A DNA stretch of 64,000 nt from Clostridium cadaveris (GCF_020911725.1 NZ_CP076620.1:2236501-2300500); one strand, 5' to 3'; shown: positions 1 to 9,996, counted from the stretch's first letter. Notes: generated from the letters alone by a model not told the origin. Made by a program: numbers and translations.

Positions 1-378
1 GGGAAAATGATCACTATTGATGAGCATTATGGTGACTTAAATAATATTGCACCAAAATCTATTCCTGAGATAATAAGGCAGTTTGAAAATATATTTTCTA
101 ATGGACAAATTTTTTATAAAAAGTGTATTCCTCACTTGAAACAGCCTAGTTATCACTTGCGTCAAATAATTAAGCTTAAGGAGCTTTATGATATAGAGTC
201 GTTAGACTTAGTTTTGAAATATTGTATTGAGAAAAATATTTATGAAATTAGTGGTATAAAGGATGTATTAAAGACAAAGTACTTTGATATTGTTAAAGGT
301 ATTAGCTCTGAAAATGAACTCCTTACTATAAATGAAACTAGCCGTGACTTATCTTATTATGAGGAGGATCAATTTTAA
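1..378 (+). CDS. istA: IS21-family transposase IstA, C-terminal fragment (5' end outside window)
   Basis: The frame is open to the first base of the window, so only the last roughly 125 codons are present; the ATG at 7 is internal. The DDE catalytic core would lie upstream and cannot be seen. Assignment rests on position: it ends two bases before an unmistakable istB, in the order istA-istB of IS21 elements. The C-terminal part of IstA is poorly conserved, so sequence similarity alone would not name it. Confidence 0.7.
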   Translation, partial: GKMITIDEHYGDLNNIAPKSIPEIIRQFENIFSNGQIFYKKCIPHLKQPSYHLRQIIKLKELYDIESLDLVLKYCIEKNIYEISGIKDVLKTKYFDIVKGISSENELLTINETSRDLSYYEEDQF

Positions 379-380
379 GT

Positions 381-1160
381 ATGAAAAGCAAGATTAATAC
401 ATCATCAGACCATATTAAATCTCTTTTAAAGCAATTCAAATTATTAGACATCCAATTAAATTATGAAGCGGAAATAGCTTACGCTATTGAACATAATATA
501 GGTTATAGAGAATTTTTAGTAAGATTACTTGATATAGAGGCGAAAGGTAAAAAAGAAAGAAATGCTGAACGTAATATTAAAGCATCAAAATTTGAAGGAA
601 TAAAAAGATTAGAAGAATTTGATTTTTCATTTCCTGATAAAATTAACGAAGCTAAAGTAAGAGATTTAGAAACATTATCTTTTATAAATAATAAAGAAAA
701 TGTAATTTTGATAGGGCCGCCAGGCGTTGGAAAAAGTCATATTAGCATCTCATTAGGAGTATTAGCTTGTAAAAGTGGCTTTAAAGTTCTATTTACCACA
801 GCTCAAGAATTCATGGACAAACTATACAAGAGCTATCTACAAGGTACTTTAGAAATTAATTTTAAAGCAATACGAAAGATAGATTTACTAATTATTGATG
901 AGTTAGGCCACTTTCAAATGGATAAAGAAAAAGAGAGCATATTTTTTCAAATCATCCGCCAACGATATGAAAAGGGCTCTCTAATACTAACTACCAATAC
1001 ACCGCTAGGTAATTGGGATAAAATATTCACAAGTAAACTAGCTGCAACAGCTATACTTGATAGACTGATGCACCACTGTCACTTAATAAGTATAACAGGA
1101 GATAGCTATAGAGTAAAGGGAAAAATAAGGAGGAAATCTAATGATGAAACAGAATCATAA
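381..1160 (+). CDS. istB: IS21-family transposition helper ATPase IstB
   Basis: A 259-residue DnaA/DnaC-like AAA+ ATPase that, in IS21 elements, selects target DNA and activates IstA. The Walker A motif GPPGVGKSH lies near residue 112 and the Walker B LLIIDELG near residue 168, both intact. Length is normal for IstB. The start at 381 follows a GAGGAGGATC ribosome site inside the end of istA. Its stop overlaps the next ORF by 20 bases, suggesting translational coupling. Confidence 0.93.
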   Translation: MKSKINTSSDHIKSLLKQFKLLDIQLNYEAEIAYAIEHNIGYREFLVRLLDIEAKGKKERNAERNIKASKFEGIKRLEEFDFSFPDKINEAKVRDLETLSFINNKENVILIGPPGVGKSHISISLGVLACKSGFKVLFTTAQEFMDKLYKSYLQGTLEINFKAIRKIDLLIIDELGHFQMDKEKESIFFQIIRQRYEKGSLILTTNTPLGNWDKIFTSKLAATAILDRLMHHCHLISITGDSYRVKGKIRRKSNDETES

Positions 1161-1584
1161 GGATCTAGATTTTGAAAAATTTATACATATTTTCAATACA
1201 GAAGGTAAGAAAGCAGCTAAAGAATTTGTGTCTCTTAACACAAGTATTAATTATGATTATTTTGTTAGATTACTTAAAAAATATACAGGATATGTATACA
1301 ATAGAACTTTTAAAAGATATGAACTTCCAACTACTATTGAGACTCCATTCATTAGTATAGAGGATTTATTTAATAAAGATAATGATGATGCTACAAAAAT
1401 TGTAGCATCTATACCTAAAAAAATACATTACAAAGATCCTATCGATGCTCTTAATATAGATATCCTTCAAGATAGGCTTATAGAGTTATCAAAATACATT
1501 ACAATAAGTCAAAGTTCCAAAACTATTGAAATTAACTTGGTACGATTACGGGAAAATGGTTATGATATTGATGTTATAAATTAA
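1141..1584 (+). CDS. Third ORF of the IS21-like element, unknown function
   Basis: A 147-residue lysine- and isoleucine-rich protein that starts inside istB behind a good GGAGG ribosome site (spacing 7) and ends six bases before the terminal repeats. Canonical IS21 carries only istA and istB, so this is an accessory or variant gene. No recognised domain; the N-terminal half (KAAKEFVSL...YFVRLLKKYTG) could be a helix-turn-helix of the kind that reads terminal repeats, which is inference only. A same-strand 62-residue frame at 1172-1360 is its shadow. Confidence 0.7.
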   Translation: MMKQNHKDLDFEKFIHIFNTEGKKAAKEFVSLNTSINYDYFVRLLKKYTGYVYNRTFKRYELPTTIETPFISIEDLFNKDNDDATKIVASIPKKIHYKDPIDALNIDILQDRLIELSKYITISQSSKTIEINLVRLRENGYDIDVIN

Positions 1585-1589
1585 TATTT

Positions 1590-1634
1590 GGTGGATCAGT
1601 TTTGCTCGTTAATGTGGGTCAAAGGTACTTGACA
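1590..1634 (+). repeat. IS21 right terminal repeats
   Basis: Two related copies of a transposase-binding motif are seen, GTGGATCAGTTTTG at 1591 and GTGGGTCAAAGGTAC at 1614, ending in TTGACA. Multiple terminal repeats of this type are characteristic of IS21-family ends. Confidence 0.75.
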
Positions 1635-1729
1635 ATCTACACATATTTTCATATGCGCTGCTCCTTATTTCATTATATGACTCGTGAAAATAACAAAATC
1701 GTTATAATCACCGATGAATAATGTTCATC

Positions 1730-1767
1730 AAAAAAAATTTTAGACCGGATAAAAAATCCGGCCTAAA
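1730..1767 (-). terminator. Rho-independent terminator of the hsd operon
   Basis: On the minus strand a 12-bp stem (TTTAGGCCGGAT pairing with ATCCGGTCTAAA, one mismatch) is followed by a run of T. It lies 14 bases past the hsdR stop codon. Confidence 0.9.
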
Positions 1768-1781
1768 GGAAAACTCTTAAC

Positions 1782-4700
1782 TTATAATGGTGGCTGATGA
1801 ATAAGATAGTCTAAACTTTGTTCTTTAAGTTCATCATACACGTTCCCGTAATCAGTAGCCCATTTAAGATGTAACAACATATCATAAGTTTCATTATCCG
1901 CACCTATTTTACCAGGCGAAGTCATATTTAAACTTAGATCTGCTAATTGCAGCATTCGGTCACTTACCCTATATGGAATATGAATTCCGAGACAAGCAGA
2001 AATAACATTTAGCTTAGTAAGGTTTTCGCCTTTTTTCATATTACTGATGGTTCTGATATCCAAGCCGGTTACACTTTTCAACAATCTACCCGAGTAATTG
2101 CAAATATGTTTATCCATAAGCTTTGTCAATGCATCTCCAAACTCTGATTCCCCAATAGCTTTCAGCATTTCTTTAGACATTTCATTTACCAGTCCATATT
2201 GAGTAAGTAATTCTTCACTTATCTCATCGTAATAATTGAATGTCACATCTGCTTTTGCTGCGGGAAGTTTAACATAGTGCAATTTCCCATCATTTTCACC
2301 CACAATGAATTGAAGGAAACATTCTTCCTCATGAGCTTTTGCATATTCTGTTAATTCAAGGTGGCCATCGTCAGTTCGTTGAATATATTGAGAAGATGCC
2401 AGACAAACCTTATTGTCCACATATGCAAAACAATCAGTTTTTACTGCGCTTGCTACTGCTTTACTTTCAGAGTACCAGTTGGTCAGCGTTTTACTTTTTA
2501 CCGTTGAAACTGTCTTTTTTCCAACATAATCATTTTCTGTAAGAACAACTCCAACATTTGGTGCTTCTGATACTGAACCGTTATCATTTGGCTGAGTATA
2601 CATTTCTTCGTCACTCACATATAGATATGGATCATGTCCTCCACTTAACAAGAAGAAACGGAGATACTCTTCACTATATAATGGTAATCTAAGTTCAACA
2701 TACTCGTTTCGGAGAACACGCTTAAAAAACTCTCTAGATTTAATCTTATTTACCGAATTTTTAAGTTCTGTAAATTTACCATAATTATCAAGAGTGCTAC
2801 TATTAACTTTTCTCTCCAACAGTTCACGAAGAAGATTAAAGCTACAACCAAGTCTCCTAACAACACGATTAATTCTGGCATATTCGTCTGCCTTCATGTA
2901 ATCTGCAATATACTGCCTGAAAGTTTTTCCATGAACTAAATCTGCTTTTCCATTCTCTACAGCATGCACAAATCGTTCAGCGTAGCGTTGTTCTTCTTGA
3001 GATAACATGGAAAAAGATCTATGTAGTTCTTTTAATGCCGCAGCCACAATTGAAGGATCGGTATCGCCCTGTATCAATGTGACATACTTATCAAAATTGG
3101 AATTCATATAGTTAGCATCAATTTTTCCAGTATCATATTCAGTGATATGAATATCCACCTCGTAAGGAACATCTCCGCCTCGGCCTCCACCACCGCCTCT
3201 TGAAAGTTCTTTGTATCTAGCAAGGAGGGTCAAATATGTCATCTCGTCAACTGCTACTTCAATAGCATCCTCAACCTGATTCTCGTCTGGATAAAATTTT
3301 CTAGACCATACAAATCCCTGAATCAATGCAGCTTCCAGATGTGTTACAAACAGTTTGAAATCCTTGGCAAATTTCGCTACTGTAGCTGAATCCTCTGGTA
3401 GTTTTTCAAAACTGTCAATATTAGCATTTTTGAAGAGCTGCTCAATACCCAAATACAAAGTATTCATATGTCTGAGGTTATTTGGGAGCTTGTCTACAAA
3501 AAGACCTGTGGGAACATCTCCCGAGTAGGCTTTTACCGCGGCTTCAATGTTTTTCTCCATGGTATTAGGACGTCGATAGTATTTTATGATTCCGAAAGGT
3601 TTCTCTGCCATATCATAGAGACGGTTGGTTCTAGAAAATGCCTGGATAAGATTTTCGTATTCCATAACTTTATCTAGGTATAACGTATTAACCCACTTAG
3701 AATCAAATCCAGTTAGCATTTGATTTACAACAATCAAAATGTCAATTTGCTCATCTTTGCCCAAGCGTTCATAAGGCTTTTTATGTGACATGCGCAAACT
3801 AACATCTTTACGAAATTTATCGTAAGAAGCAATGGAGAAAGATTGAGAAAACTTACTGTTATAGGCATCCAACATTTCTACAATGCCGTCTTCCTTTTCA
3901 AGAGAGCCACCACCCTCGTTATCAATAGACGGATCGAACATAGCCGTAATCGTTAGTTCCGGCATTTCCTTTACCATCAGACGATAGTACTCTACTGCTT
4001 CCGGAATACTGCTGGTTGCAAAAATAGCATGAAATTGTCTGTCTCGGCTGTAAAGGGGCCATTTCTTTTTAATATCAGTAATAATTCCCATCTTATATTC
4101 AGGTGTTTGATACTGCTCGTTTGGAATGTAATCCTCTATACCACTGATCCATTTACCATTAACAATCTCTCCGTACATTTTCACCTGTGATGAATCCATA
4201 TATTTGAGAAACATTTTCTTCTTTTTTGGGTCACTCATGGCTTCCTGCTGAGAAGATGCTTTTGCTTTTTCTAATGCAATTTGTTCCCTCAAATCGTTGT
4301 CATCATATATACGAACAAGGTATGGATCAAACCCAAGTACATTCCTGTCTCTTATTCCATCTCCTAAAGTATATCTATGAATTTCATCTCCAAAAATAGT
4401 AGGTGTGGTACTGTCTTTCTTTGCATTTAAATCCTGTATTGGTGTTCCGGTGAAACCAAAAATAATAGCATTCTTAAAAGTATTCTTGATGTGAATCAGC
4501 ATATCTCCGAATGTAGAACGATGACATTCATCAATAATGATAACCATGCGCTTACGCTGTATTGCTTTGAGGTCTGCATCATTTAATCCAGAATCCTCAG
4601 CAGTAATATTACTGAGTTTCTGAATAGAGGTAACAATTAGCGTATTATCAAGATCATCACTTTTCAATTTAGAAGTCAGGATCGTCGTATTTTCAGTTGC

Positions 4701-5762
4701 CTGTACTGATTCACTTTCAGATGCAAAAGAACGGTATTCTTTTAAGGATTGAATACCTAGTTCTTTACGGTCAACCAAGAATACTACCTTCTCTGCATCA
4801 TGGTTGCTGGCAATCAACTGCGCCGCCTTAAAGCTGGTCATAGTCTTACCACTGCCCGTTGTATGCCAAATATGGCCTCCCAACTGGTTACCGTCATCCC
4901 AGTGACTTTTCTTATCTGCCACAATGTCAGCAATGCCTACAGCAGCATAATACTGATAGCTTCGCATTACCTTAAGAATTCCATCATCAGTATCTGCAAT
5001 CGTATAGAAACCTATTAACATATGTGCCATAGGTATAGACAAAAACCTATATACGAAAGTATGCCAATCATTGATGGGATTATTATTAACGTCAGCCCAA
5101 TGGAAGTAAAACGCCTTATTAAACACGCCATCTTCACCCGGATTGGCAAAATAAACTGATTCCTTTGGCTGCATTGCCACAAAAATCTGAACCATAGAAA
5201 AAATTCCACGGAATACACCTTCGTGGGAATATTTCTCTATCTGGTTATACGCTTCACTTACTGGGATACCACTACGCTTTAACTCTAGGTGGATTACCGG
5301 CATACCATTAATAAGTAGCATCAGATCTCCACGTCTATTGTTAAGAATGGGAGACTTGGTTTTGAATTGTGGCTGCTGTACTATTTGATAGCGACTTTGG
5401 CCTAAAGCAATTTCTTGACGGTCATAAATTTTCAAACTAACTTCTTTTCCAAGATGTAGTTGATCTTCTGGGTTATCGCGAGTGATTGAAATACTTCTAC
5501 CGTTGATAAATTCATTCAGTAGAAGTGGTGACTGTAGCGCCTTTACCTGGTTTATAATCTGATCCATTTCACCTGCTGTCAAAGGACAATCATTCAAACG
5601 TGTATTTTGCTTGTTATTATTGAAAAGAATATCTGCCCAGTTTTGAATCAAATCTTCTTCAGTAGGATATCGTATAACATCAGGTTCCCAGCCATATTCA
5701 ATCAGGGTTTTAATGACAGCATCTTCAAAGTCTTTTTCTTCTGTATATATAATTTCAGACAT
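1782..5762 (-). CDS. hsdR: Type I restriction enzyme, R (endonuclease/translocase) subunit
   Basis: A 1,326-residue subunit that cuts DNA after ATP-driven translocation when its target is unmethylated. An N-terminal PD-(D/E)xK nuclease is visible: D146, then E160-L-K162 in HLELKRSG. The SF2 motor follows: Walker A TGSGKT about 302-307, DECH at 411-414, FGFTGTP about 435-441, and later GFDSKWVNTLY and QAFSRTNR. It is longer than classical HsdR (about 1,000-1,100), with an extra C-terminal region. It is the last gene of the XRE-hsdM-hsdS-hsdR operon. The start ATG at 5762 has a homopolymeric G run as its only Shine-Dalgarno-like sequence. Confidence 0.96.
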   Translation of the reverse strand: MSEIIYTEEKDFEDAVIKTLIEYGWEPDVIRYPTEEDLIQNWADILFNNNKQNTRLNDCPLTAGEMDQIINQVKALQSPLLLNEFINGRSISITRDNPEDQLHLGKEVSLKIYDRQEIALGQSRYQIVQQPQFKTKSPILNNRRGDLMLLINGMPVIHLELKRSGIPVSEAYNQIEKYSHEGVFRGIFSMVQIFVAMQPKESVYFANPGEDGVFNKAFYFHWADVNNNPINDWHTFVYRFLSIPMAHMLIGFYTIADTDDGILKVMRSYQYYAAVGIADIVADKKSHWDDGNQLGGHIWHTTGSGKTMTSFKAAQLIASNHDAEKVVFLVDRKELGIQSLKEYRSFASESESVQATENTTILTSKLKSDDLDNTLIVTSIQKLSNITAEDSGLNDADLKAIQRKRMVIIIDECHRSTFGDMLIHIKNTFKNAIIFGFTGTPIQDLNAKKDSTTPTIFGDEIHRYTLGDGIRDRNVLGFDPYLVRIYDDNDLREQIALEKAKASSQQEAMSDPKKKKMFLKYMDSSQVKMYGEIVNGKWISGIEDYIPNEQYQTPEYKMGIITDIKKKWPLYSRDRQFHAIFATSSIPEAVEYYRLMVKEMPELTITAMFDPSIDNEGGGSLEKEDGIVEMLDAYNSKFSQSFSIASYDKFRKDVSLRMSHKKPYERLGKDEQIDILIVVNQMLTGFDSKWVNTLYLDKVMEYENLIQAFSRTNRLYDMAEKPFGIIKYYRRPNTMEKNIEAAVKAYSGDVPTGLFVDKLPNNLRHMNTLYLGIEQLFKNANIDSFEKLPEDSATVAKFAKDFKLFVTHLEAALIQGFVWSRKFYPDENQVEDAIEVAVDEMTYLTLLARYKELSRGGGGGRGGDVPYEVDIHITEYDTGKIDANYMNSNFDKYVTLIQGDTDPSIVAAALKELHRSFSMLSQEEQRYAERFVHAVENGKADLVHGKTFRQYIADYMKADEYARINRVVRRLGCSFNLLRELLERKVNSSTLDNYGKFTELKNSVNKIKSREFFKRVLRNEYVELRLPLYSEEYLRFFLLSGGHDPYLYVSDEEMYTQPNDNGSVSEAPNVGVVLTENDYVGKKTVSTVKSKTLTNWYSESKAVASAVKTDCFAYVDNKVCLASSQYIQRTDDGHLELTEYAKAHEEECFLQFIVGENDGKLHYVKLPAAKADVTFNYYDEISEELLTQYGLVNEMSKEMLKAIGESEFGDALTKLMDKHICNYSGRLLKSVTGLDIRTISNMKKGENLTKLNVISACLGIHIPYRVSDRMLQLADLSLNMTSPGKIGADNETYDMLLHLKWATDYGNVYDELKEQSLDYLIHQPPL

Positions 5763-5778
5763 ATAACTTCCCCCCCCC
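5763..5778 (-). promoter_or_regulatory. Poly-G (G9) tract acting as hsdR ribosome binding site
   Basis: Nine consecutive G on the minus strand (5770-5778) sit seven bases before the hsdR ATG, between hsdS (stop at 5783) and hsdR. No other purine-rich ribosome site is present, so pairing with 16S rRNA must use this tract. Homopolymeric G runs of this length are slippage-prone; a length change would alter spacing and therefore HsdR translation. Confidence 0.6.
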
Positions 5779-5782
5779 TAAT

Positions 5783-6979
5783 TTACACAAACATTTTTTC
5801 TAAGCAACCGGCTTTAATGATTTTTAATTTATCCAATTTACGCTGATGAAGGGTAATAAGATTGTCGAGATTCTGGAAATAGTCTCCGATCTTCTGCTGT
5901 TCAATCTGTGATTTTGGGCACATGATTTCGCTGCGCAAAATATTATCATTGTACAAGTGCTTAATCGTAGAACCTTCAATAAGCCAATTAATGACTTGAT
6001 ATGAAATCTTCAAAAACTTTTTATTAATGCGACCATCAGTCTTAAGCCACACGACATTGGAATCCTGAAAGTACTCATCTTTTCCCATATATTCAGCAGT
6101 TCTTCCTATACTCCCAACTACAGAGATCAATATATCTCCAACTTCTGGATATGGATATATCCTCTTAAATTCTTCATATATTTCACGAGAAATGTACGAA
6201 TCTGGTTCCAGTCCTAAAGTTCCATTTTTATAAAAAGGGATTTCTCCATTTTCAGATGTTTGTTCTTTGAATATACGCTTGCAAGTCTGAACCGTTCCAA
6301 GTTCCCCTAACTTACGAAGTTCCCAATCATCAGTAAATTCCTCAAATCGTATTTCAGGAGTTTTCGAACCTTCTTGTGGAAACATTTTTTTGAGCATTGC
6401 TTTTTTCATGATTACTAATTTTTCATATTCACGTTGTTTAGACGTGATTAGGTTATCTAACTCTAATAGCAGTTTTGTGATCTTTTCTTGTTCATCAGCT
6501 GTTGCTATTTTTACAAAAAGTCTAGCTAATTTTTTCCCTGATAGCGCATACCTTGTTCCACCCTCTGTACTCTGTACAATTTGATTTTTAAAGTTACTAT
6601 TGTGGTTCATATAGTAAGTCAAAAAATCTGCAATATTATTTTCCTTCACTGAAAACACAGGATATGCCGGACTCACAATACCAATTTTTATCAGCCTTTG
6701 AATATTGAAATAGAATTCATTTGTATCACTCATAGCCCTATATGTAATAAATCCATATGGGACTTTTTTATATCCGCGATTAGAAGCAGTTGTTACTTCT
6801 TGATTGAAATAATCCTTTTGCAGATATATTCCACTCATTGTTGATGACAGAACTGGATATTCATCTTCGATAAGAGTTTTGTCATCAAGAAAATTTATTA
6901 TTGATCCAACCATACAATGTTTCCAGTCTTCAGTAAATCCTTTAAATCTGACAGCAGGTTTTTTCTTTTCTTTATCCAT
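5783..6979 (-). CDS. hsdS: Type I restriction-modification specificity subunit
   Basis: A 398-residue DNA-recognition subunit with the expected two-fold layout: target recognition domain 1 (about 10-160), a first conserved helix (about 165-200, LLLELDNLITSKQREYEKL), domain 2 (about 210-360) and a second conserved helix (YFQNLDNLITLHQRKLDKL). Each half opens with a related FxxFTxDW motif (RFKGFTEDW, RFEEFTDDW). It lies two bases after hsdM, and only one hsdS copy is visible, so no inversion cassette is evident here. Each half should specify one part of a bipartite target. Confidence 0.95.
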   Translation of the reverse strand: MDKEKKKPAVRFKGFTEDWKHCMVGSIINFLDDKTLIEDEYPVLSSTMSGIYLQKDYFNQEVTTASNRGYKKVPYGFITYRAMSDTNEFYFNIQRLIKIGIVSPAYPVFSVKENNIADFLTYYMNHNSNFKNQIVQSTEGGTRYALSGKKLARLFVKIATADEQEKITKLLLELDNLITSKQREYEKLVIMKKAMLKKMFPQEGSKTPEIRFEEFTDDWELRKLGELGTVQTCKRIFKEQTSENGEIPFYKNGTLGLEPDSYISREIYEEFKRIYPYPEVGDILISVVGSIGRTAEYMGKDEYFQDSNVVWLKTDGRINKKFLKISYQVINWLIEGSTIKHLYNDNILRSEIMCPKSQIEQQKIGDYFQNLDNLITLHQRKLDKLKIIKAGCLEKMFV

Positions 6980-6981
6980 CC

Positions 6982-9738
6982 TTAAACCTCCAGACTCTTT
7001 CTAAACTCTGCCAATCCTTCCATATCAGATACACTTCCGGTAAGATCACCAAGCATCTTATACAAGGTTTTGCTAGTATCAGTTATACCTTCTTCAATAT
7101 TTGCAAATGTAGTAGCATATTTATTGTTCAGTGTGATGATTTTGGAAATCATCTGATTAATCGTATCTTCTGGCAACTCGAATATTCCACTTACAAGTGG
7201 TTCAATCCATTTCAAATCCAAAAGTCGCAATGCAGTATCTTCATCCATATGCTCAATGGTATCTTTTGTTTTTAGATGGAGTTCATCCTTTTTGATTCGA
7301 AGTTCACGCTTGATTTGTGTTTCTTCGTCCATTAGCATAAGCACTTGCTTCATCTTTGCCTCAAAAGAATTCTCAGGAAAATCGTATTCCATCTGCAATT
7401 GCGCAATACGACTGTTAATAGCAGGTTTGCCATAAGTGCCATCCTTATTTGCATTCATCTCATCCCACGCAACTATATTGGTTGTGGCAATATAATCCAA
7501 CTTATCGTTCTTTTTTGAAAGTAGTAGATATTTTTGAAGAGCAGCAATTTCCGGACTATCTACATCCTTTAATGCCTCTGCTACAAAAATTTTGACTTCC
7601 TTCGCAACAAAAGAGTCCTTTTCTTCAGTCACTGTACTTCCTTCCAGTTCGTCATCTTCCAACGACTCTAAAACTTCAGTATAGATAGAAGTGATTTCAT
7701 GCAAACGATTTTCAATCGCGATAATCTCATTCAGTTCACCTGTGTGTATTTCTTTCTGCACCAATTCAAAAGGAAGAATACGGCCTTTCCAGCCTTCCTG
7801 TACTTCTGGCACTTCATCGTCGTCATCTGATTTCTTTTTAATAACCATATTGGGGTCAACTTGGAAAATCGCTTCAAACCCTTCACCCTGTATCATTTCT
7901 AAATCAGCCGCAATAACGTCCCAATTCTCCGATAAGATTTGGTAGGCTTTATATTTATCCAAGAGTTTGACTTTTGAAATGCGATTGAAAATATCTTGAC
8001 ACACTTCATCCTTTTTGCCTTGCGAATTTACATCCAAAATATCTTCGATGAGAGAATCATGTAAGGATTTATAAAAACCATCAAAACTAGCAGCAAAAGA
8101 CTGTCTGTATTCTTCGATGGATGGAACCTCAAGGGTGACAGCTTGGATGTCCTCGTGTGGAATCATTAAATAACCTTCAGACATCTCTTTGAATAGCGCA
8201 TCAAAAATACCAGGAAATGTATCCCAATACTCCTTAAGTAATGTGGCTTCGTGTAACGGAATGCCACCAAACATAGTCGACCGAATATCCCAAGTTTCTG
8301 GAGCATCAGAAGAATCCACATACCTAGGAATGTTTAGGTTGTATTCATTTTCACGAATTTTATTTTTGGTCACAAGAACTGCATATTTTTCAATAGGCTG
8401 TCTGAGTCTTACAGCATCTGCAATCTTTTTAATATCACAGGCACGAAGTTTGTTATTTTTTCCTGCTTTTTCAAATCCTTTTGAAGCGTCAATAATCAAC
8501 ACATCAGAATCCTTACGTGTTTTTCTCAACACCATAACAATCGTAGGAATAGATGTTCCAAAGAATATGTTTCCAGGCAGACCGATGATGGCCTCTATGT
8601 GATTTCTTTCGATAAGCGTTTCTCTGATTTTACCTTCTTCACCACCACGGAATAATACACCATGTGGTAAAACAATAGTCATAATACCATCATCTTCTAA
8701 ATGATATAACTCATGCAACAAAAAGGCATAATCTGCCTTTGCTTTCGGAGCCACGCCATATTCCTTAAAACGTCGATCATACTCTTTATCTTTTGGGTCC
8801 CATTTTTGAGAATACGGTGGATTAGAAACTACAGCATCCACCTTGACTAGCTGATAAGTCTGCTCTCTATTTTGGTCATTTTCAAAGAAAGGCCAATCAT
8901 CCTCTAAGGTATCGCCATTTCGTACATTAATGTTTCCAGGGTTGATGCCACGCATAACCAAATTCATACGAGTAAGATTATATGTGTTTTCCTTCAACTC
9001 CTGTGCATAGTAATCGACCTTATTCTCACCAGAGATAAATCGACTAATTGATGTACCTATATTAATGAGTAGAGATCCAGAGCCAGATGTTGGATCATAG
9101 ATTCTAATGTGCTTTTTGTGCTTTAAATTTTCAGCTATAATTTCAGACATCAGAATTGACACCTCATGCGGAGTGTAGAATTCTCCAGCCTTTTTTCCTG
9201 CATTGGCTGCAAACATGCTGATAAGATATTCATAAATAAATCCTAGAATATCATAATCCTGCTTCCCATCCATAGGAATTCGTCTAATTAGCTTTAACAA
9301 GCTCTTTACTGACTTAGTCTGCTTTTGAGCTGTATCGCCCAATTTAGAAAGACCAGACTGCAGAGTCTTAAAGATGTTCTCAAAAATCTTCTTATAGGTC
9401 TCTTCTATGTTTAAGTCAAATGCATTTAGAGCATCACGAACATTGGCGATATTAAAATCATCGCCCTTCTCAAGCCATGTAGAGAACAGATTATTATATG
9501 AGATAAAATATCCAATATTCTGGCGAATGTGCTTTGCCAGTTGAACATCCTCCTCACTGATTTTTTTTATGTCGACATCTTTATATCCTTCGTCTTTCAA
9601 AAACTGAATTTCACGTTCTGAAAGGTACTTATAAAACATAAAACCGAGGATGTAATCCTTATATTCATTTGCTTCTATCTTGGAACGCATTTGATTTGCT
9701 GATTGCCAAATTGTAGAAGCTAATTGTTGTTTATTCAT
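6982..9738 (-). CDS. hsdM: Type I restriction-modification DNA adenine methyltransferase subunit
   Basis: About 918 residues, starting at the ATG at 9738 (MNKQQLAS), which has GGGAGGAG at good spacing; upstream in-frame ATG codons are poorly placed. It begins with the HsdM N-terminal helical domain and has S-adenosylmethionine motif I (DPTSGSGSLL, about 215-224) and N6-adenine motif IV NPPYS (about 306-310). It is longer than EcoKI/EcoR124-type HsdM (about 500-530) because of a C-terminal extension of unknown role. Its start overlaps the stop of the upstream XRE gene by eight bases, indicating coupled translation. Confidence 0.95.
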   Translation of the reverse strand: MNKQQLASTIWQSANQMRSKIEANEYKDYILGFMFYKYLSEREIQFLKDEGYKDVDIKKISEEDVQLAKHIRQNIGYFISYNNLFSTWLEKGDDFNIANVRDALNAFDLNIEETYKKIFENIFKTLQSGLSKLGDTAQKQTKSVKSLLKLIRRIPMDGKQDYDILGFIYEYLISMFAANAGKKAGEFYTPHEVSILMSEIIAENLKHKKHIRIYDPTSGSGSLLINIGTSISRFISGENKVDYYAQELKENTYNLTRMNLVMRGINPGNINVRNGDTLEDDWPFFENDQNREQTYQLVKVDAVVSNPPYSQKWDPKDKEYDRRFKEYGVAPKAKADYAFLLHELYHLEDDGIMTIVLPHGVLFRGGEEGKIRETLIERNHIEAIIGLPGNIFFGTSIPTIVMVLRKTRKDSDVLIIDASKGFEKAGKNNKLRACDIKKIADAVRLRQPIEKYAVLVTKNKIRENEYNLNIPRYVDSSDAPETWDIRSTMFGGIPLHEATLLKEYWDTFPGIFDALFKEMSEGYLMIPHEDIQAVTLEVPSIEEYRQSFAASFDGFYKSLHDSLIEDILDVNSQGKKDEVCQDIFNRISKVKLLDKYKAYQILSENWDVIAADLEMIQGEGFEAIFQVDPNMVIKKKSDDDDEVPEVQEGWKGRILPFELVQKEIHTGELNEIIAIENRLHEITSIYTEVLESLEDDELEGSTVTEEKDSFVAKEVKIFVAEALKDVDSPEIAALQKYLLLSKKNDKLDYIATTNIVAWDEMNANKDGTYGKPAINSRIAQLQMEYDFPENSFEAKMKQVLMLMDEETQIKRELRIKKDELHLKTKDTIEHMDEDTALRLLDLKWIEPLVSGIFELPEDTINQMISKIITLNNKYATTFANIEEGITDTSKTLYKMLGDLTGSVSDMEGLAEFRKSLEV

Positions 9739-9955
9739 CGTCATTCTCCTCCCGTTTTTCGTAGGTAAGCCTAATGTCATAACCTAATCCTTCCATCATT
9801 TGAATAAAGGTTTTATTTATAACACCATCATCTTTCTTTACGATACGATTCACATACTGTACGGTTTTTCCTATTTTTTCAGCCAAAGCAGCTTGTGTTG
9901 TATCAGCTTCAACACATTTTATTTTAATATCTTTTTCGATGTTATTTTTTATCAT
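9731..9955 (-). CDS. Small XRE-family HTH regulator of the restriction operon
   Basis: A 74-residue Cro/C1-type helix-turn-helix protein (TQAALAEKIGKTVQYVNRIVKKDDGV) that leads the hsd operon. A GGAGGG ribosome site precedes the ATG. By analogy with controller proteins of restriction systems it may autoregulate the operon and delay HsdR; that role is inferred from position only. Its stop codon TAA lies within ATGAATAA shared with hsdM. Confidence 0.85.
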   Translation of the reverse strand: MIKNNIEKDIKIKCVEADTTQAALAEKIGKTVQYVNRIVKKDDGVINKTFIQMMEGLGYDIRLTYEKREENDDE

Positions 9956-9996
9956 AGAACTGCCCTCCGTTCAGTAGATATACAAATCCATTTAAC

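Larger units (their letters stand above)
1..1634 (+). mobile_element. IS21-family insertion sequence, right part (left end outside window)
   Basis: Three co-directional ORFs (istA end, istB, a small third ORF) are followed by IS21-type terminal repeats. The right tip is placed at 1634, where the minus strand reads TGTCAAGTACCTTTGACCC, matching the TG...CA ends usual for IS21 elements. The left end and most of istA lie before the window. Base composition is strongly AT-rich, unlike the ICE further right. Confidence 0.85.

Noticed and set aside
8189-8602. 137-codon plus-strand frame inside hsdM
   Set aside because: Antisense to conserved methyltransferase sequence; no ribosome site.
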